A DNA stretch of 64,000 nt. Origin: Niebla homalea (Eukaryota; Ascomycota; Lecanoromycetes; Lecanorales; Ramalinaceae). The DNA is taken from assembly GCA_019925105.1 (NCBI GenBank), contig JAHGAU010000022.1, positions 124,001-188,000 of the forward strand, written 5' to 3'. Under the pieces are notes generated by a model. It was given only the letters and a program-made list of their open reading frames with translations. It was not told the origin of the DNA and did no database searches. Both the position numbers and the translations under genes were made by a program. Shown piece after piece: positions 37,200 through 50,227 of this stretch. The first letter of the stretch is position 1. Each line of letters opens with the position of its first letter.

Positions 37200-37520
37200 C
37201 GGTTTACCCGTTATGGTAAAGGCGGAGATTCTCTATATTAAAATAAACTCCTTTATTATCAAGAAGAGCGGTAAATATGGTATTAATCGTAAAGTTGAAT
37301 ATATATACTATATTATAAAGTATGATAAAACCGTTACCTTTTAAGATATTAACGTTTATTATGATTTTACCATAAATAATAACTTTAAAGTTACCGGTAT
37401 CGTTTTTTCTATTTAACTATTTAATAAAATGACCTTTTATTATTTTATTATAGGTATACCGTGGCTTAATACCTATAATCTATAATAATCGAAGTTTATA
37501 AGTACTTAATAATAATTTTA
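37200..37520 (+). pseudogene. Retropepsin-like remnant in the compact element
   Basis: Reading through stops, IGIPWLNTYN near 37452 corresponds to the LGMPWLxxxNP block downstream of the aspartic protease active site in gypsy polyproteins. Upstream residues are too mutated to show the DSGA catalytic motif. Confidence 0.5.
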
Positions 37521-38094
37521 TAACTTTAACAATATTTTAAGATAATATTTAAGGCCCTTATAATATAGCATTAAAGACGGTTATTTTATAAGGTAAGAAC
37601 TTTTAATAGGAATAAGTCTTTACCCTTTTAATTACTTACGGAAGATGCTAAATTGCTTTATTAATAATATCTATAAGGAGATAATACTATTAACTTATAG
37701 TTGCTGATTTAACGATAATATTATCTTAAGATTTGGATAAAAACCCTTTTTAAAATAAAAGCTTCTGAAAGTTTAAAGGTAACGTTTCGTTAATTAACTT
37801 TTACGTTTTTAATTCTAAGGATATCTTTTAAAAGTAAATATACGAGCTTTTTAATAATAATATTTTTAAGGATTTTAAAGGTTTAACAATTAAGGATGGA
37901 TTTAAAAGTATCATACGCATTTTTATTATGAATTTATTAAAGAAGTCCTTAAGTATTATGCGGGGTAATACCCGTAATTGTGATTTTCGTGGTGATACTT
38001 TGGGTGTTATCGATTTAATAAAATATTTAAGAGGTATAAATCTTATATAGAGATTATATATCATAAAGTATAATTTAAATAAGAAAAAGCTCGC

Positions 38095-38345
38095 TATTAA
38101 TAAGCTCTTAAGTAAGCTCTTAATCAATTTATTTAATAAGCTTTTTAATAATGAGCTCTTTAGTGAGTTCTTTAATAAGCTCTTAAATAATAAGCTTTCA
38201 GGCGAACTCTTTAATAATGAGTTTTCGGGTAAGCTCTTGAATAAGTTCTTGGGTAAGCTCTTAAATAAGCTTTTAAATAAGCTCTCTAATGATAAGCTTT
38301 TAAATAAATTCTTTAATAAGCTCTTAAGTAAGCTTAATAATAATT
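38095..38345. repeat. AT-rich tandem array of AATAAGCTCTTA-type units
   Basis: About twenty degenerate 12-15-bp units (AATAAGCTCTTA, GGTAAGCTCTTG and AATAATGAGCTC). Because stops are rare in the repeat, long frames appear on both strands (minus 38457-37828, plus 38237-38470). These are composition artefacts. The array may descend from a low-complexity gag segment. Confidence 0.7.
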
Positions 38346-38675
38346 TAAAAGTTATTAAAGCTAAATTCGTATCTAAGCTTATTATTAATGTATATATTAA
38401 TAACGAGATTAAAGCTAAGCTTATATCTGAGCTCGCTTTTAATAAGGTTAAGCTCATTAATAAAGCTTAAGATAATAAAGGTATTATCGATTTAATAAAG
38501 GGTTAAGTAATAAATATTAAGTAGAGTAAGCGATTAATAAAGATGCCCTTAAGTTGGTGGTATATATTGATTTTAAGGGATAAAGGGCTTTATTTCAGCC
38601 TTCTTTAAGTAATCAGGCTGCCTTGAATTAAATAACATGAGTGATCGCTATAATATGCGATTCCGGGCTTATAAC

Positions 38676-38912
38676 TATTAAACGTAAGGACGTATAAGAG
38701 TAAATAGGGTAATATAGATTAAGTAAATTGAGTATATATTTCTTATTTATGTAGGAAGTATAATGGTATCTGCATAAAATACCCGGGTAATACGAGATGT
38801 ACGGCCAGGTGATAATATCTACACGCACTATGGTAGTATCTTGACACCGCTCGTATAACGGCTCAGTGACACTCCATGGAACACTACCACCATGCCTGCA
38901 CCCAGGCTGACA
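38676..38912 (+). repeat. 3' LTR of the compact element
   Basis: TATTAAACGTAAGG (RIPed TG start) to CCCAGGCTGACA. The right half, 38815-38912, is nearly free of RIP. Confidence 0.85.
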
Positions 38913-38934
38913 CTACCAACCCTCTTAATTTACT

Positions 38935-39085
38935 ATTACCCCGCGTCTTGGCGGGATCTTAATGTATCCCGATCCCATCCCGCTGGGATAAGGATGGGAT
39001 GGGATAGGATTCAGCCTTATCCCGTCCCACGCGGGATAGGATAAGTAAATCGAAAAACCGTCCTATCCCGTCCTACTTCCCATAG
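38935..39085. repeat. GC-rich GGGATGGGATAGGAT-type repeat cluster
   Basis: Direct and inverted copies of GGGATGGGATAGGA and ATCCCGTCC, similar to the hAT MITE subterminal motifs at 35628-36079. No terminal inverted repeat or TSD was found, so it is probably a fragment or distant relative. Confidence 0.5.
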
Positions 39086-41224
39086 TAAAAATAATCTTAT
39101 TATTTAAATATATTATAAAAAAACAAATACAATTTAAGGATAATAGGTTTAATAATAAGTTAATTATTAGTATTTAAATATCATCAAATATAAAGTTTAC
39201 TTTTTAAGAAAAATTAAAAAATATTATTCTATACTATTTTTTACAGAAGTTATTATTGGTTTTTCTTTTTATTATTTAGTTTCTAACTCTCCTACGAGGG
39301 TTTTAAATAAAGTATAGTATTTATTTAAGTAAATAATATAGTTTTATTCGTCTTTTAAGATAAGAAATAAAAGGATAACGTTAAAAGGGTTTTTCACAGG
39401 ATCGTTAATTTAAATATTAAAAGAATAGATTTACATATTTATATAAGAACTATAATATTATTACTTATTAATAGAATAATTAAAGGTTATACTTAAAGCT
39501 ATAAGAATATATAAACCCTATATTATTACTATTATTTATTACGGATATATATAAAGCATATAAAGTAAATAAGTATGAAAATATATAATAAAAAGTTAAT
39601 TTATTAAAGCCGTACGTAATATAAGTATATATATTAAAGCTAATAAATAAAGTAAGTTTACTTTATCTTAAGAAATCCTTTTATATTTTATACCGTTATA
39701 ATCCTAAATACTTTAATATATATTGTTTATTAAAATTAACTTATACTTTAATTCTTTAAGTAAAGATAATTGCTTTTTAGTTAAATAGTAAGTTAAATAT
39801 TAATTCAAATTAGAAAACCAAAAATAGTAAAATTATTTTAAAAATAAAACAAGCTTATGTTCTTTTATATATATTTTTTTCTGTTAAAACTTTTATGAAA
39901 TGAATATTTATTAATATTTAATATAAAAACTTAATATAACATTAAGTGAATTAATAAAATATATATAAAATAAAAGTAACTATATATAAAGAATATATAT
40001 TAAATAAAACTTAAATACTACTTATTATTTTATAAAAAAGTTATATAAACGCTTACTTAAAATTATGTTCTTATTAATTCTATTATAATTAATAGTTTAA
40101 AAGAGATAATAAGTTTAAATATTAAACTTTATTCGAAAATTATTAATAAATCTTAAAATGTTTTATAATCGAATAATTAAACAAATATATGTTATTCTAA
40201 TAATTAAATATAAAATATCTTTAACCTTTACTTTCTTTCTAAAAGAATAGTTATAAAAAATCTCTAAACGTAAAAGGACAAATTATATACCGAATATAAA
40301 AACCTAAAATTTTAAAAATATATACTATTTACGTATATTTACCGTATTATCTTTTTTTATTAATATTATAACTATAAAATTAATAATATAGTTACTATAA
40401 GTAAACCTTTAAATATAATGAATAATAATACCTTTACTAAAAAGGTAGGTTTACGTATTTACTTTATGATAATTACCGCGTAATAAGTATAAGTCCGTTT
40501 ATTAATACCTTTATATATAGGATATATTACTTATTATACATTTAACTATTATACCTTTACTTATTATAGACCCTTTATTAAGCACCTTACCGGGCCCTTC
40601 AGTAAGAAGTATCGCGTTATACCCGTATATCCTTAAAGTAATACGCTTAAAAGTACCGTAATTAAAATAAAGAAAAAAATATAAATAAGGCTTCCCCTCC
40701 TCTATAAAATATTTAATACCTATATACCCTTATTATAATAGGCCTAAAAATACCATAATTTAAGTAAGAAACCTAAGAGTTAAATCAGGCCTTTTATTTA
40801 TACCCTTATCCTTAATAAGCCGTTTAGTAAGCCTTTTGATAAACCCTTAAAAAGGAGGTAACGTTTAATCCGCGTATATTTTTACTATAATAAGCTAAAG
40901 AGTATTATAATATATATAAAAACTTAAGAAATAAATAAATATTTAATAAGTATAAAGTTATACTTAAAACCCGTATACTTTAATAATTATTATTATATAA
41001 TTATAATACGGAAAAAACACTTAAAAATTAAATAAATAATCTTTTATTATTTTTTTATTTAAAGTTATTTTTAAGCTTTATATATTTTTATTATTATTAC
41101 TTAAGGAGAACGTATTTTATATAAAGAATATATAATATAAATAAATTATTTATATAATTACGAATATATTTACTATTTATTTATAATTATTATTAAAAGT
41201 AATTATATAAATGAGATTTTATTT
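39086..41224. other. RIP-degraded repeat DNA
   Basis: No coding frames. The 39530-39660 stretch resembles 34060-34150, and the 40660-40790 modules resemble those at 31780-32110, so the same unnamed repeat occurs on both sides. A TTGA-type run appears only at the LINE tail that follows. Confidence 0.4.
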
Positions 41225-41237
41225 TTAGAATTAATTT

Positions 41238-41571
41238 GATTAATTGATTGATTGATTGATTGATTGATTTATACTACGGGTCTAGCTAAGTTAATTCCGG
41301 CGTTCCTTAATACGCGGCCTTTTAACCTTATTAATAACCGTAAAAACTTAATACTTATAACGTTAAGGTAAAAACCGGCGTTTATTAGGTTTCTACCCTT
41401 TATCCCTTAAGGTAAAGGATATTAATAACTGTCCAGAAAGTAGTAATTTATTTATATACTTCCTATATTTTAATTCCCCCAAGAAAATCCGTAATATTAC
41501 GACCGTATCCTTATAGGGGCTGTCCCCAGGCTCGTTGCTCTTCCACTCCTTTACACATCTGCACTGCCCCA
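41238..41571 (-). mobile_element. 5'-truncated LINE copy (334 bp)
   Basis: Starts with a (TTGA)n tail and ACTACGGGTCTAGC. The 13-bp TSD TTAGAATTAATTT is perfect (41225-41237, 41572-41584). Its last 50 bp (CTGTCCCCAGGCTCG to CTGCCCC) are almost unRIPed. The length is close to that of the copy at 22517-22844. Confidence 0.85.
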
Positions 41572-41584
41572 TTAGAATTAATTT

Positions 41585-42198
41585 ATTTTATCTTTTAAAC
41601 GAGATTTAAACTTTATATCGTCCTATTAATATTACTTAAAAATCTATTATTTATATAAAGAATTAACGAATTAAATAATACCACTTATTTATATTATTAA
41701 TTTTATATTTATTTATACTTATACCTTACTTATACCTATACTTATACCTTTATATACCTTATTTACTTTTTTTTTACCTTATCCTTTTTACTTTTATTAT
41801 TACCCTTAATACCCTTATTATTACCTTTACCTCTATTAAGCCTTTTATTAAGCCCTAAATTATCTTTATTATTATTGATTTATATAACCTTTATGTAATA
41901 AAGTTTACTTTTCATTAAGGTAAAAAAGGAAAGAAACATTTAAAATTTCGTTAATTAATAACGATTAATATCTTTAATAACATATTAATACTTTAAATTA
42001 AACGGGTTTAATTTAATCGTATTTAATTTATACCGGTCTTTCTTTAAATTTCTTTAATTTAAATAAAAAACAATTAAAACAAGATTGAATTTACTTTTAT
42101 TTAAATTGTTTTCAATTAATTATATTATTATAAGATTAAAATATCGATAAAGATATATCCTTTTTACGTATAATCTGGAATTTAATTATATTTTTATT
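41585..42198. other. RIP-degraded DNA with a mutated minisatellite
   Basis: The 41710-41840 stretch has repeated TTATACCTTA/TTACCTTTACC units that look like a RIPed version of the CCCTCACCTGCA minisatellite. The rest is unidentified. Confidence 0.4.
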
Positions 42199-42211
42199 TT
42201 ATAATATATTT

Positions 42212-45200
42212 GATTGATTGATTAATTTATACTACGGATCTAGTTAAGCTAATTCCGGCGTTCTTTAATACTCGGCTATTTAATTTTACTAATAACCGTA
42301 AAAAACCTGATATCCATAATATTAAAAATAAAAACCGGTATTTACCCAGCTTTTACTTACGTTTTAAGGGTTAAGAATATTTACAGCCGTTTAAAAAGTA
42401 AGAATTTATTTATACGTTTTTATTAAGAAAACTTATAATATTACGATTAAATTTATTTAAGGGTTACCTTTAAACTTATTATTCTTTTATTATTTTACGG
42501 GTTTATTTAATATTAAAATTTGAAAATTCCGATTATATTATTAAGTATCCTTATTAATATGTATATTATTATTATTTTATTTATATAACTTTACCGACCA
42601 ATATAATATCGTTTTTTATACCGCCCCGGTATTTATAGCCCTTTTAATCCTTTATTAAGTATAGTTTTCCCGCCGTTATTTTTTACCCCCGGGTTAACGG
42701 CGAGATTTCTTAATTAAGTTTTTAACCACTTTTTCTATTTCCTTAATTAAGTTAAATTATAATAATAAGCCCGTAATTATTATAAATTTAACAGCCGCTT
42801 TAATACTTTTTTTTTATTAATAAGTATTTAACGATAATTATTAATCTTTATTTTTTTTAATTAATTTTAATTTAAGTTCCTTAAATAATAAATAGGAAAT
42901 TAATATATATATAACGTCTTATTTTCATTATTTATATTTATAGTTAACGTTAATCCGGCTATTAACGTATACGATAAAAAAGAAATAAATTAAGTTATTT
43001 TTATTTATTTAAAGTTAAATTATTAATACGTTATTATTTTTCCTTATAATCCTATAACGCCGGAAATACTTATTAATAATTTTATTATTATTTAATATTA
43101 GGTATTATTACTTTTAAGGGATTAATTCTTTATATTTACGTTAACGTTTTATTTACTTTCCTTTAATTTATAAAGTAATTACCGTTAACTTCGTTTTTAC
43201 GGTTTTTTTTTTTCCCGCCGTTTTTACTTTAAATAAAAGTTTATATACTTTTACGTTAACTTTTTAAACGTAAGTTAAATTAACTTTTTTTTAGCCTACT
43301 TTAATTTAACTTTTATATAAAGGGTAAGTACCTTTTTTTTATGTTTTTTTATTTAAGGTTTTTTATAATTTTAATAAATACGTTTATTTTTTATTAATAT
43401 AATTAAGTTTATATTTTTTAAATTTTACTTAAATGATTATTTAATTTAAGGTTAGCTTTATTAATAATATAAAGACTTCGGATTTTAATATTGAAACGGG
43501 AATTATTTTATATACTTTATTTATTATTCTTAAGTATTAATTTTAAATTTTTTATAATTATTAAATAAACTTTTTCTTATATTTAAACGTACCCTCGGGT
43601 ATATATTAAATAATTACTATGTATATTATTATAGGCTTTATAACCGTTTAATAAATGGTTTTAGCCTTTTATAAAATAGCTCCTTACGTTAACGCCGTAA
43701 GGTAAGTAAGGCCCTTTTTTTATCAAATTATTTTCTTTTAAATTTTTTTTATATAATCCTTTTAATTTAATTTCTTATTAATTCATAAATTAAGTATTTT
43801 AATATTAACTTCCGGTTTTATTATTATATTATTTAAGTTTATTATAATTATTATATTATATAACTTTAAACTTTTTATTATATAAATAAACTTATACTTA
43901 TATAAGATAAATTAAGCTTTATATATCTTTATTTATCGTAAGTAAACTTTATAAGTTTATTTTAACTTTAAATAGTTTATATAAATAAACGTATTATAAG
44001 TTAAAAAATAAATATTATTAATAAAGTTTTTTATTTAAATTTTTTATTTTAATTTTATTAAGTTTTTAATAAATAAACCGTTAAAAAATAAAAATAAAAA
44101 TAAAAAGATAAATAACCCTTAAAGAATCCTTATTATTATAGGTTTTATCGTACTTATCTTTTATTTTAAGTTAATTAATATCGTTTAATTACTTAAGAAA
44201 TTTTTTATTTAATTTATAAAGAAAAATAAACCCTTTTTTTTTTTCCGTAAATTATATAATAATCTTTAATAATTTATTTTATTAAACGTTTTTATAATAT
44301 TCAAGGAAAGAAAACTTATATTATATTTTTTCCTATAGTTTTATATTATATATATACTATTAATTAAGTTTTTAAGAGTTATTTCCGTTAATCGTTTTTT
44401 TTTTTTTTTATTTTTATTTATTAATTAAAGAGTAACTTATATTCTTTTATATAATTACTTAAAATCTTTATGATTATTATTTTTAAAGTTTTTTTTAACG
44501 TATAAAAGAGTACTATAAATTTATATAACTTTACTTCTGAATAATCTAATTTAATTAATTTCTTAAGGATAATCGTCTTAATTTCCTTAAATTTATAGGA
44601 ATAATATCCTATATTAAAATAAGCTTAAAATAAATATATAAAAACCTTTTTAAATAGTAATATTATTATAAATAGGAATTTATTTAATATACCGTTAAGT
44701 TTAAGGGCTTTATCCTTCTTTAATTTATTAATTATTTTAATTATTATTTTTTAAGTTATTATTTTATTTATTATTATTAATTTAAAATATACCGTACCGT
44801 TAATATCTATTAGGTTAATTTCCGGTAATAAAAGAAAAATATTTTTTTAAAAGCCTTAATCTTATTATTAAAGGTGTTTATTATTGTACCGTCTGGTCTT
44901 TTTAAGGGTAAAAATTTAAAAATAAATTTAAGTTTCTTATTTTATTCTTTACCGTATTTTATTAACTTTTAAATATTATAAAGGAAACCACCAAGTTATA
45001 TATTATAGTTTAAAAATACGTTTATTTAGCCTTTTAAATAATTCTTTCCTTTTTTTTTTTTTTTAAGTTTTCTTTAACCGTTAAAGCGTTTCTCGGTTTT
45101 TATATTTAATAATTTACTTTATAAACGTTTTTACCTTTATAGTTACCTTTATATACTTTTTATTTTAATAAGTTTTAACTCTTTAAGATAGCTTTATTAT

Positions 45201-48200
45201 TAAGATTATAACGTTAATTATTTTATTTAAAGTTTTTATTACCCGCTTTATAAAATGGTTAATCTATTTTTTATTATTAAGTTAAAAAGTTTTATTAATT
45301 AAAATATTATTTTTACCGTTTTTATAAATATTTTAGTTTCCTTAATTATCTTTTACGTTCATTTAAACGGTAAAAGCGGAATTACGTTAACGGATTAATT
45401 TAAGGTTATTTATATCGGGACGTAATTTAAATTATATTTTAAATCCTTTTAAAGTTTATATATTATAATTAAGTTAATAATACCTTCCGAGTTAAATATT
45501 AAGTCGATTATAATTTTAAGTTTATAACTTTTTTATATTGATTGATTGATTGATTTATACTACGGGTCTAGCTAGGCTAATTCCGGCGTTCCTTAATACG
45601 CGGCTTTTTAACCTTATTAATAACCGTAAAAACCTGATACTTATAACGTTAAGGTAAAAACCGGCGTTTATCAAGCCTCTACCCTTTATCCCTTAAAGTA
45701 AAGGATATTAACGGTTATCTAGAAAGTAGTAATCTATTTATATACTTTTTATATTTTAACTCCCCTAAGAAAATCCGTAATATTACGATTATATCCTTAT
45801 AGGGGCTGTTTTTAAGCTCGTTGTTTTTTTATATCTTTATATATCTATATTGCCTTAATCTTATATAATACCTTTAAATGTCCTTATTAATATTTATATA
45901 TTTAATATATATCCTTTTTATATTATTATCGCCGTTAACTTTTTTAGGGATTTTTAATAAGTATTTATTATTATATCCTTATAATTATAAAAGATGCTTT
46001 CCGGTTTATATAATTAACGTAATTAATTTCCGCTCCTCTCTTTTTTTTTTTTTTAGCCGGTAACGGGCCTTCTCCGTAAGGTCTTTAGTAATTTCGTTTA
46101 TCTCTATAGTAAAGTTAAATTATAATAATAATCCGGTAAATATTATAAATTTAATAATTACTTAAATACCTCGCTTTATAAATAATATTTAACAATAATT
46201 ATAAGTATTAACTTTTACGATAAGTTTTAATTTAATTTCTGTAAATAAGGGATAAGAAATAAGAACGTATATAGCGTTTTACTTTTTTTATTTATGTTTA
46301 TATCCGGTATTTATCCGACCTTTAGTATATATAATAAATAGGAAGTAAATTAAACCGTTTTTACTTATCTAGAATTAAATCGTTAATACGTTATTACCCT
46401 TCTTTATAATATTATAATAATAAAGATACTTATTAATAATCTTTTTATCGTTAAAAGTTAAATAACAATAACCTTAAAGTATAAAGTCCTTATACCTCCG
46501 TTAATGCTTAGTCCACTTTATTATAATTTATAAGGCAATCGTTATAGTTTTCGCTCTTTAAATCCTTTTAGTTTTAATTTCTCTTACGCTTAACGGGAGT
46601 TCGTACCCGCTTAAGCTAGTTTCGGGATGCCGGTAAAATTAATTTCTTTTTCCGTTTATTTTTGCTTTATCTTAGTAAGAGGGAGATAGGTATCTTTAGT
46701 TTATTCCCTTTAACTTTAAGCTTACTGAGATTCTGGCGGATTCACCCGTTTCTTACTATCGTAGCTGGGTGTGTGCATCTCTTCAGCCTTGCCTGGGCGA
46801 CTATTTGATCCAACTTTTTTTATATAATAGCTTTTTTTAACGTTAATAATATAAAATTAAATTATATAATAATTATTAATAACTCCTTAAATTTAATATA
46901 ATTAATTATATGGCCGTCTTCGTTTTATTAAACGTAATAAAGATTAAAGTCCCTTATTAAAAAGTACTTATTAAGTATAATTATAATATCTTTAAGTAAT
47001 AGGATTATAAAAAAAATTTCTTATTAACCGGTAACGGATTATACGTATTATAAATATTTAAGTTATTTTTAATATTTTTTTTATACGATCCGGAATATAT
47101 ATAGGTTCCTTCCGTAATAAATAACGTTTTAATTATTTATATTTAGCCTTTTATTAATAAAGAAATACATTTACGTTATCTTATTATCCTTAAAGGTTAA
47201 ATAGAAATTATTTCCCGGGTTAATTAAAGAATAAATATACGGATTATATAGCGGCTTTTATATTATTATAATATTAATATTTTTTTTTTTTTAAATTTAA
47301 ATATTAATATTATAGCTTTAATTACTTCCCCGTATACGTTATATTATATTACCTTTAAAAGTATAAATATATTAAATATTAACGTTTATTGGGCTTTTTT
47401 TATTAACTTTTATTTATATAAACGGTTTTTCCTTAAAATTAAGCGTTATTTATTTTAATCTTTTTATTATAATAATAATCCCGGTCAGGCGGCCGACTTT
47501 AAAGGTTAATATCGTTATAAATTTCCTTTTTTTTACGTTATTAATTATTATATTTTACCTTTTTTTATTTAATAAATTTTATTTATATTTTAAAATCGTT
47601 TTTAATTATTTTATTAATTTAAATTTATATAAGTTATAACGTTAAACCTTAATTATTATCTTAATTTTTTTATATTAAGTTTCTTTTGCTTTTATTATAT
47701 ACCGTAAGTTTTACGTTAAATAATTATTATTATTATACGTTATATATTTTAACGTATTTTTCATTAAGTTTTTTACTATTAAGTTAACGTATTTATACGT
47801 ATTATACCCTTTAATATATATTACGTACTTTATATTATTAAAGTACTTTATAATAATATACTTATACCTTTAATATTTAAAGTATTAATAAATATCCATT
47901 ACCCAGTCTTAAAATTTTATTAATTTAAAAGGTTTACCCTTTATTATTTTTTATTAAGGATATTGTCGTATATTCTTATTAACGTTATGCTTAAAATAAC
48001 TATAAAGTATCTTTTTATATAATTAAAGGTATTTAACTTTTTATTATAAAAGGAAACTATAATTAATAATTTTTAATTTAAAATAGAAAACCGTATTCTT
48101 TTTTTTTATCCATTTTAAAATAACTTCCTTTTCTTTTTTTATAAATTTTATTAAGTATATCCGTTTATTATAATAGAAAAGAATTATTTTAATACTTTTA

Positions 48201-49282
48201 TTATTTTATACTTTTTTTTACCGGTTTATCTTTTTAATTTCTTTAATTTTTTTTTCGTTTTTAATAAGGCTATATTAAGGAGAATATTTTTACTTTATAA
48301 CTTACGTATTATAATAATTTATTTTATTAATAACTTTTTCGTAATCTTAAACGTCTTTATTAATTATAATGAATTTATTTTCGTTATTATACTTTTTTTC
48401 TTTTCACTTAATAATTATACGGTTATTATTTTCGCTTTCTTTAATACCGCCGTTTTTTCCTTTATTCTTATTTTTTTTTACCGTTAATACCGGCGCTGCC
48501 TTTATAGCCCTCGTTATTTAGTTTATTTTTATTCTTTTTTTAAAGCTTTCTCCGTTATTCCTTTACTTTATACGTATCCTTTTTATTTCCTTTTACCTTT
48601 ATTTACCGGCGCTTTTATTATTATTTTTAAGCTCCGCGTAATTTCTTTAATTCCTTTAAATTTCTCTTTATATTTACGTAAAAGTCTTTTACTTTCCGTA
48701 ATTTAATTTATAGTATTAATTAGGTTTTTAACGTAATATCCTTCTATATAATTATAAGGAGGTTTTTTAACGTTTTTACCGCCTTTTCCTTTTTTGTTTT
48801 TCCCTTACGTATTTAATAATTATTTCTTTTTATAATTTATTTTTATTTATTTAATATCTCCTTATCTTTATTTAGTTCTTTCTTAGTTTATATATATTTA
48901 ATAAGGCCTTTTATGTTTCCGTTTACCTTTTATCCGTCCCTATATACCGTCCTTATCCCTTCCGTTTTTTATTTATTATTTTTTATAATAATACCTTTAT
49001 ATGTTATACGTATCTTTTTACGTATATCTTATTAATTATAAGCTTCCTATTCGATTTAAGGCCTTTCTATTTTATATTTATCGTATCGTTTATATAACTT
49101 ATTACCGTTCCTATTAACCTAAGCTGTTTACCCTTCCTCCCCCTTTATTTTTATTATTATTCCGCTTTTATTTATCGTTTTTAAGGTATTATCCTTATTA
49201 TTACTTAAGCTATATACGCGTGTATCGTTTCTGACCTCTGGGGTCCCGTTGTTCGTCGCTATTTAATATGCGTTAAGATATC
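42212..49282 (-). mobile_element. Full-length LINE, RIPed, split by a second LINE
   Basis: TSD TTATAATATATTT, 13 bp, perfect (42199-42211, 49283-49295). The tail (TTGA)n is at the left and the conserved 5' block with CTGGGGTCCCG lies near 49230. Without the nested copy it is about 5.8 kb, matching the LINE at 3561-16655 in length and order. No frame is open. Confidence 0.85.
45539..46811 (-). mobile_element. 5'-truncated LINE copy nested in another LINE (1.27 kb)
   Basis: Starts with TGATTGATTGATTG, then TACTACGGGTCTAGC. It is flanked by AACTTTTTTATAT (45526-45538) and the same with one extra T (46812-46825), read as the TSD. The host LINE resumes in register after it. The 5' 60 bp (GGGTGTGTGCATCTCTTCAG) are little RIPed. 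Same orientation as the host copy. Confidence 0.8.
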
Positions 49283-49295
49283 TTATAATATATTT

Positions 49296-50220
49296 ATAAT
49301 TTAATGATTCAATAACCGAAATCTTTAATTTATTTACGGTTTTTTCCTAAATAATTCTTATTAAGCTTTTTAGCGTACGGGTACTTACGGCTACAACCGT
49401 TATACCCCTTATAAGCTATAGTATTGAATATTTCTTTGAATTTTAATTATAGATTCCGGTTTTTTTATTTAAGGTTACCTAAATGGTAAACCTATTATTA
49501 TTATAAACCTTAATATTACCTTAATCTTTTTTATAAAGAATATCTTTCCGGTAGTTATTTACGGGATGTTATTATAACCGGTTTTTCTATATTTATTTTT
49601 TATTCTAAGTTAATCGATATTATTTTATTTATTAAGCAGCTCTTCGTTTAATTAATAATAAGTAATAATATTTTACTTATAATTTATCTTTTTAACCCTT
49701 TTAATAAGGCTTAATAAGAGTAAATTTATCATATGTTTTTTCCCATATATATATTATTAAAAAATCGACTCTATAGGTATATAGTATTACGGTTTATAAT
49801 ATAGATAAATATATTAACCTATTTCCCGCATATACTTTACGCGTATATACCTTGAACTTATAGCTATATATATAGTTATTTATTAATTATATATATTATA
49901 TATACTTATTCTTAATATAAAATAATAATAAATTAATAATGTATTTCAGTTATATCGTTCTGTATATTTATTACTTTATTTAATTAATACCCGTATTATA
50001 TCTTATAATATAAATATCCTGAAAACATACCCTTAATACTTTTTTAAATTAAACGGGTTTTATTTTTAAGACGTTATATTTTGATTATAACAAAGTTTTT
50101 AAATAAAGTATTTAAATTATTATATTTATATTTTTTTACTTATTAAAAAGCTCGTTATTATCGTTTTTTTAATTTAAATAATACTCTTGACGTTTTATCT
50201 ATATAATAGTTCTTACTGAA
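49296..50220. other. RIP-degraded DNA between LINE copies
   Basis: AT-rich with no open frames or recognised motifs. It presumably continues the host sequence seen left of 42198. Confidence 0.35.
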
Positions 50221-50227
50221 TAAAATA

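Larger units (their letters stand above)
36440..38912 (+). mobile_element. Compact LTR retroelement (2.47 kb), apparently lacking reverse transcriptase
   Basis: Direct LTRs of 238 and 237 bp (36440-36677, 38676-38912) run from TGTTAAACG to GGCTGACA and are flanked by perfect CTACC TSDs (36435-36439, 38913-38917). The ~2.0-kb interior has a plus-strand protease-like remnant and an AT-rich tandem array, but no RT or integrase motif. It is too short for an autonomous gypsy element, so it is either an internally deleted copy or a non-autonomous family. A minus-strand copy (61960-62654) shares the first ~500 bp of interior in the same order, so a family with this layout exists. Three further LTRs lie at 24758, 25027 and 62427. 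Confidence 0.8.

Noticed and set aside
37828..38457. Minus-strand 209-codon open frame rich in Leu, Ser and Lys
   Set aside because: It is a product of the AATAAGCTCTTA-type tandem array and AT-rich flanks; a frame on the other strand is open for the same reason. It has no domain and sits inside a RIPed LTR element.
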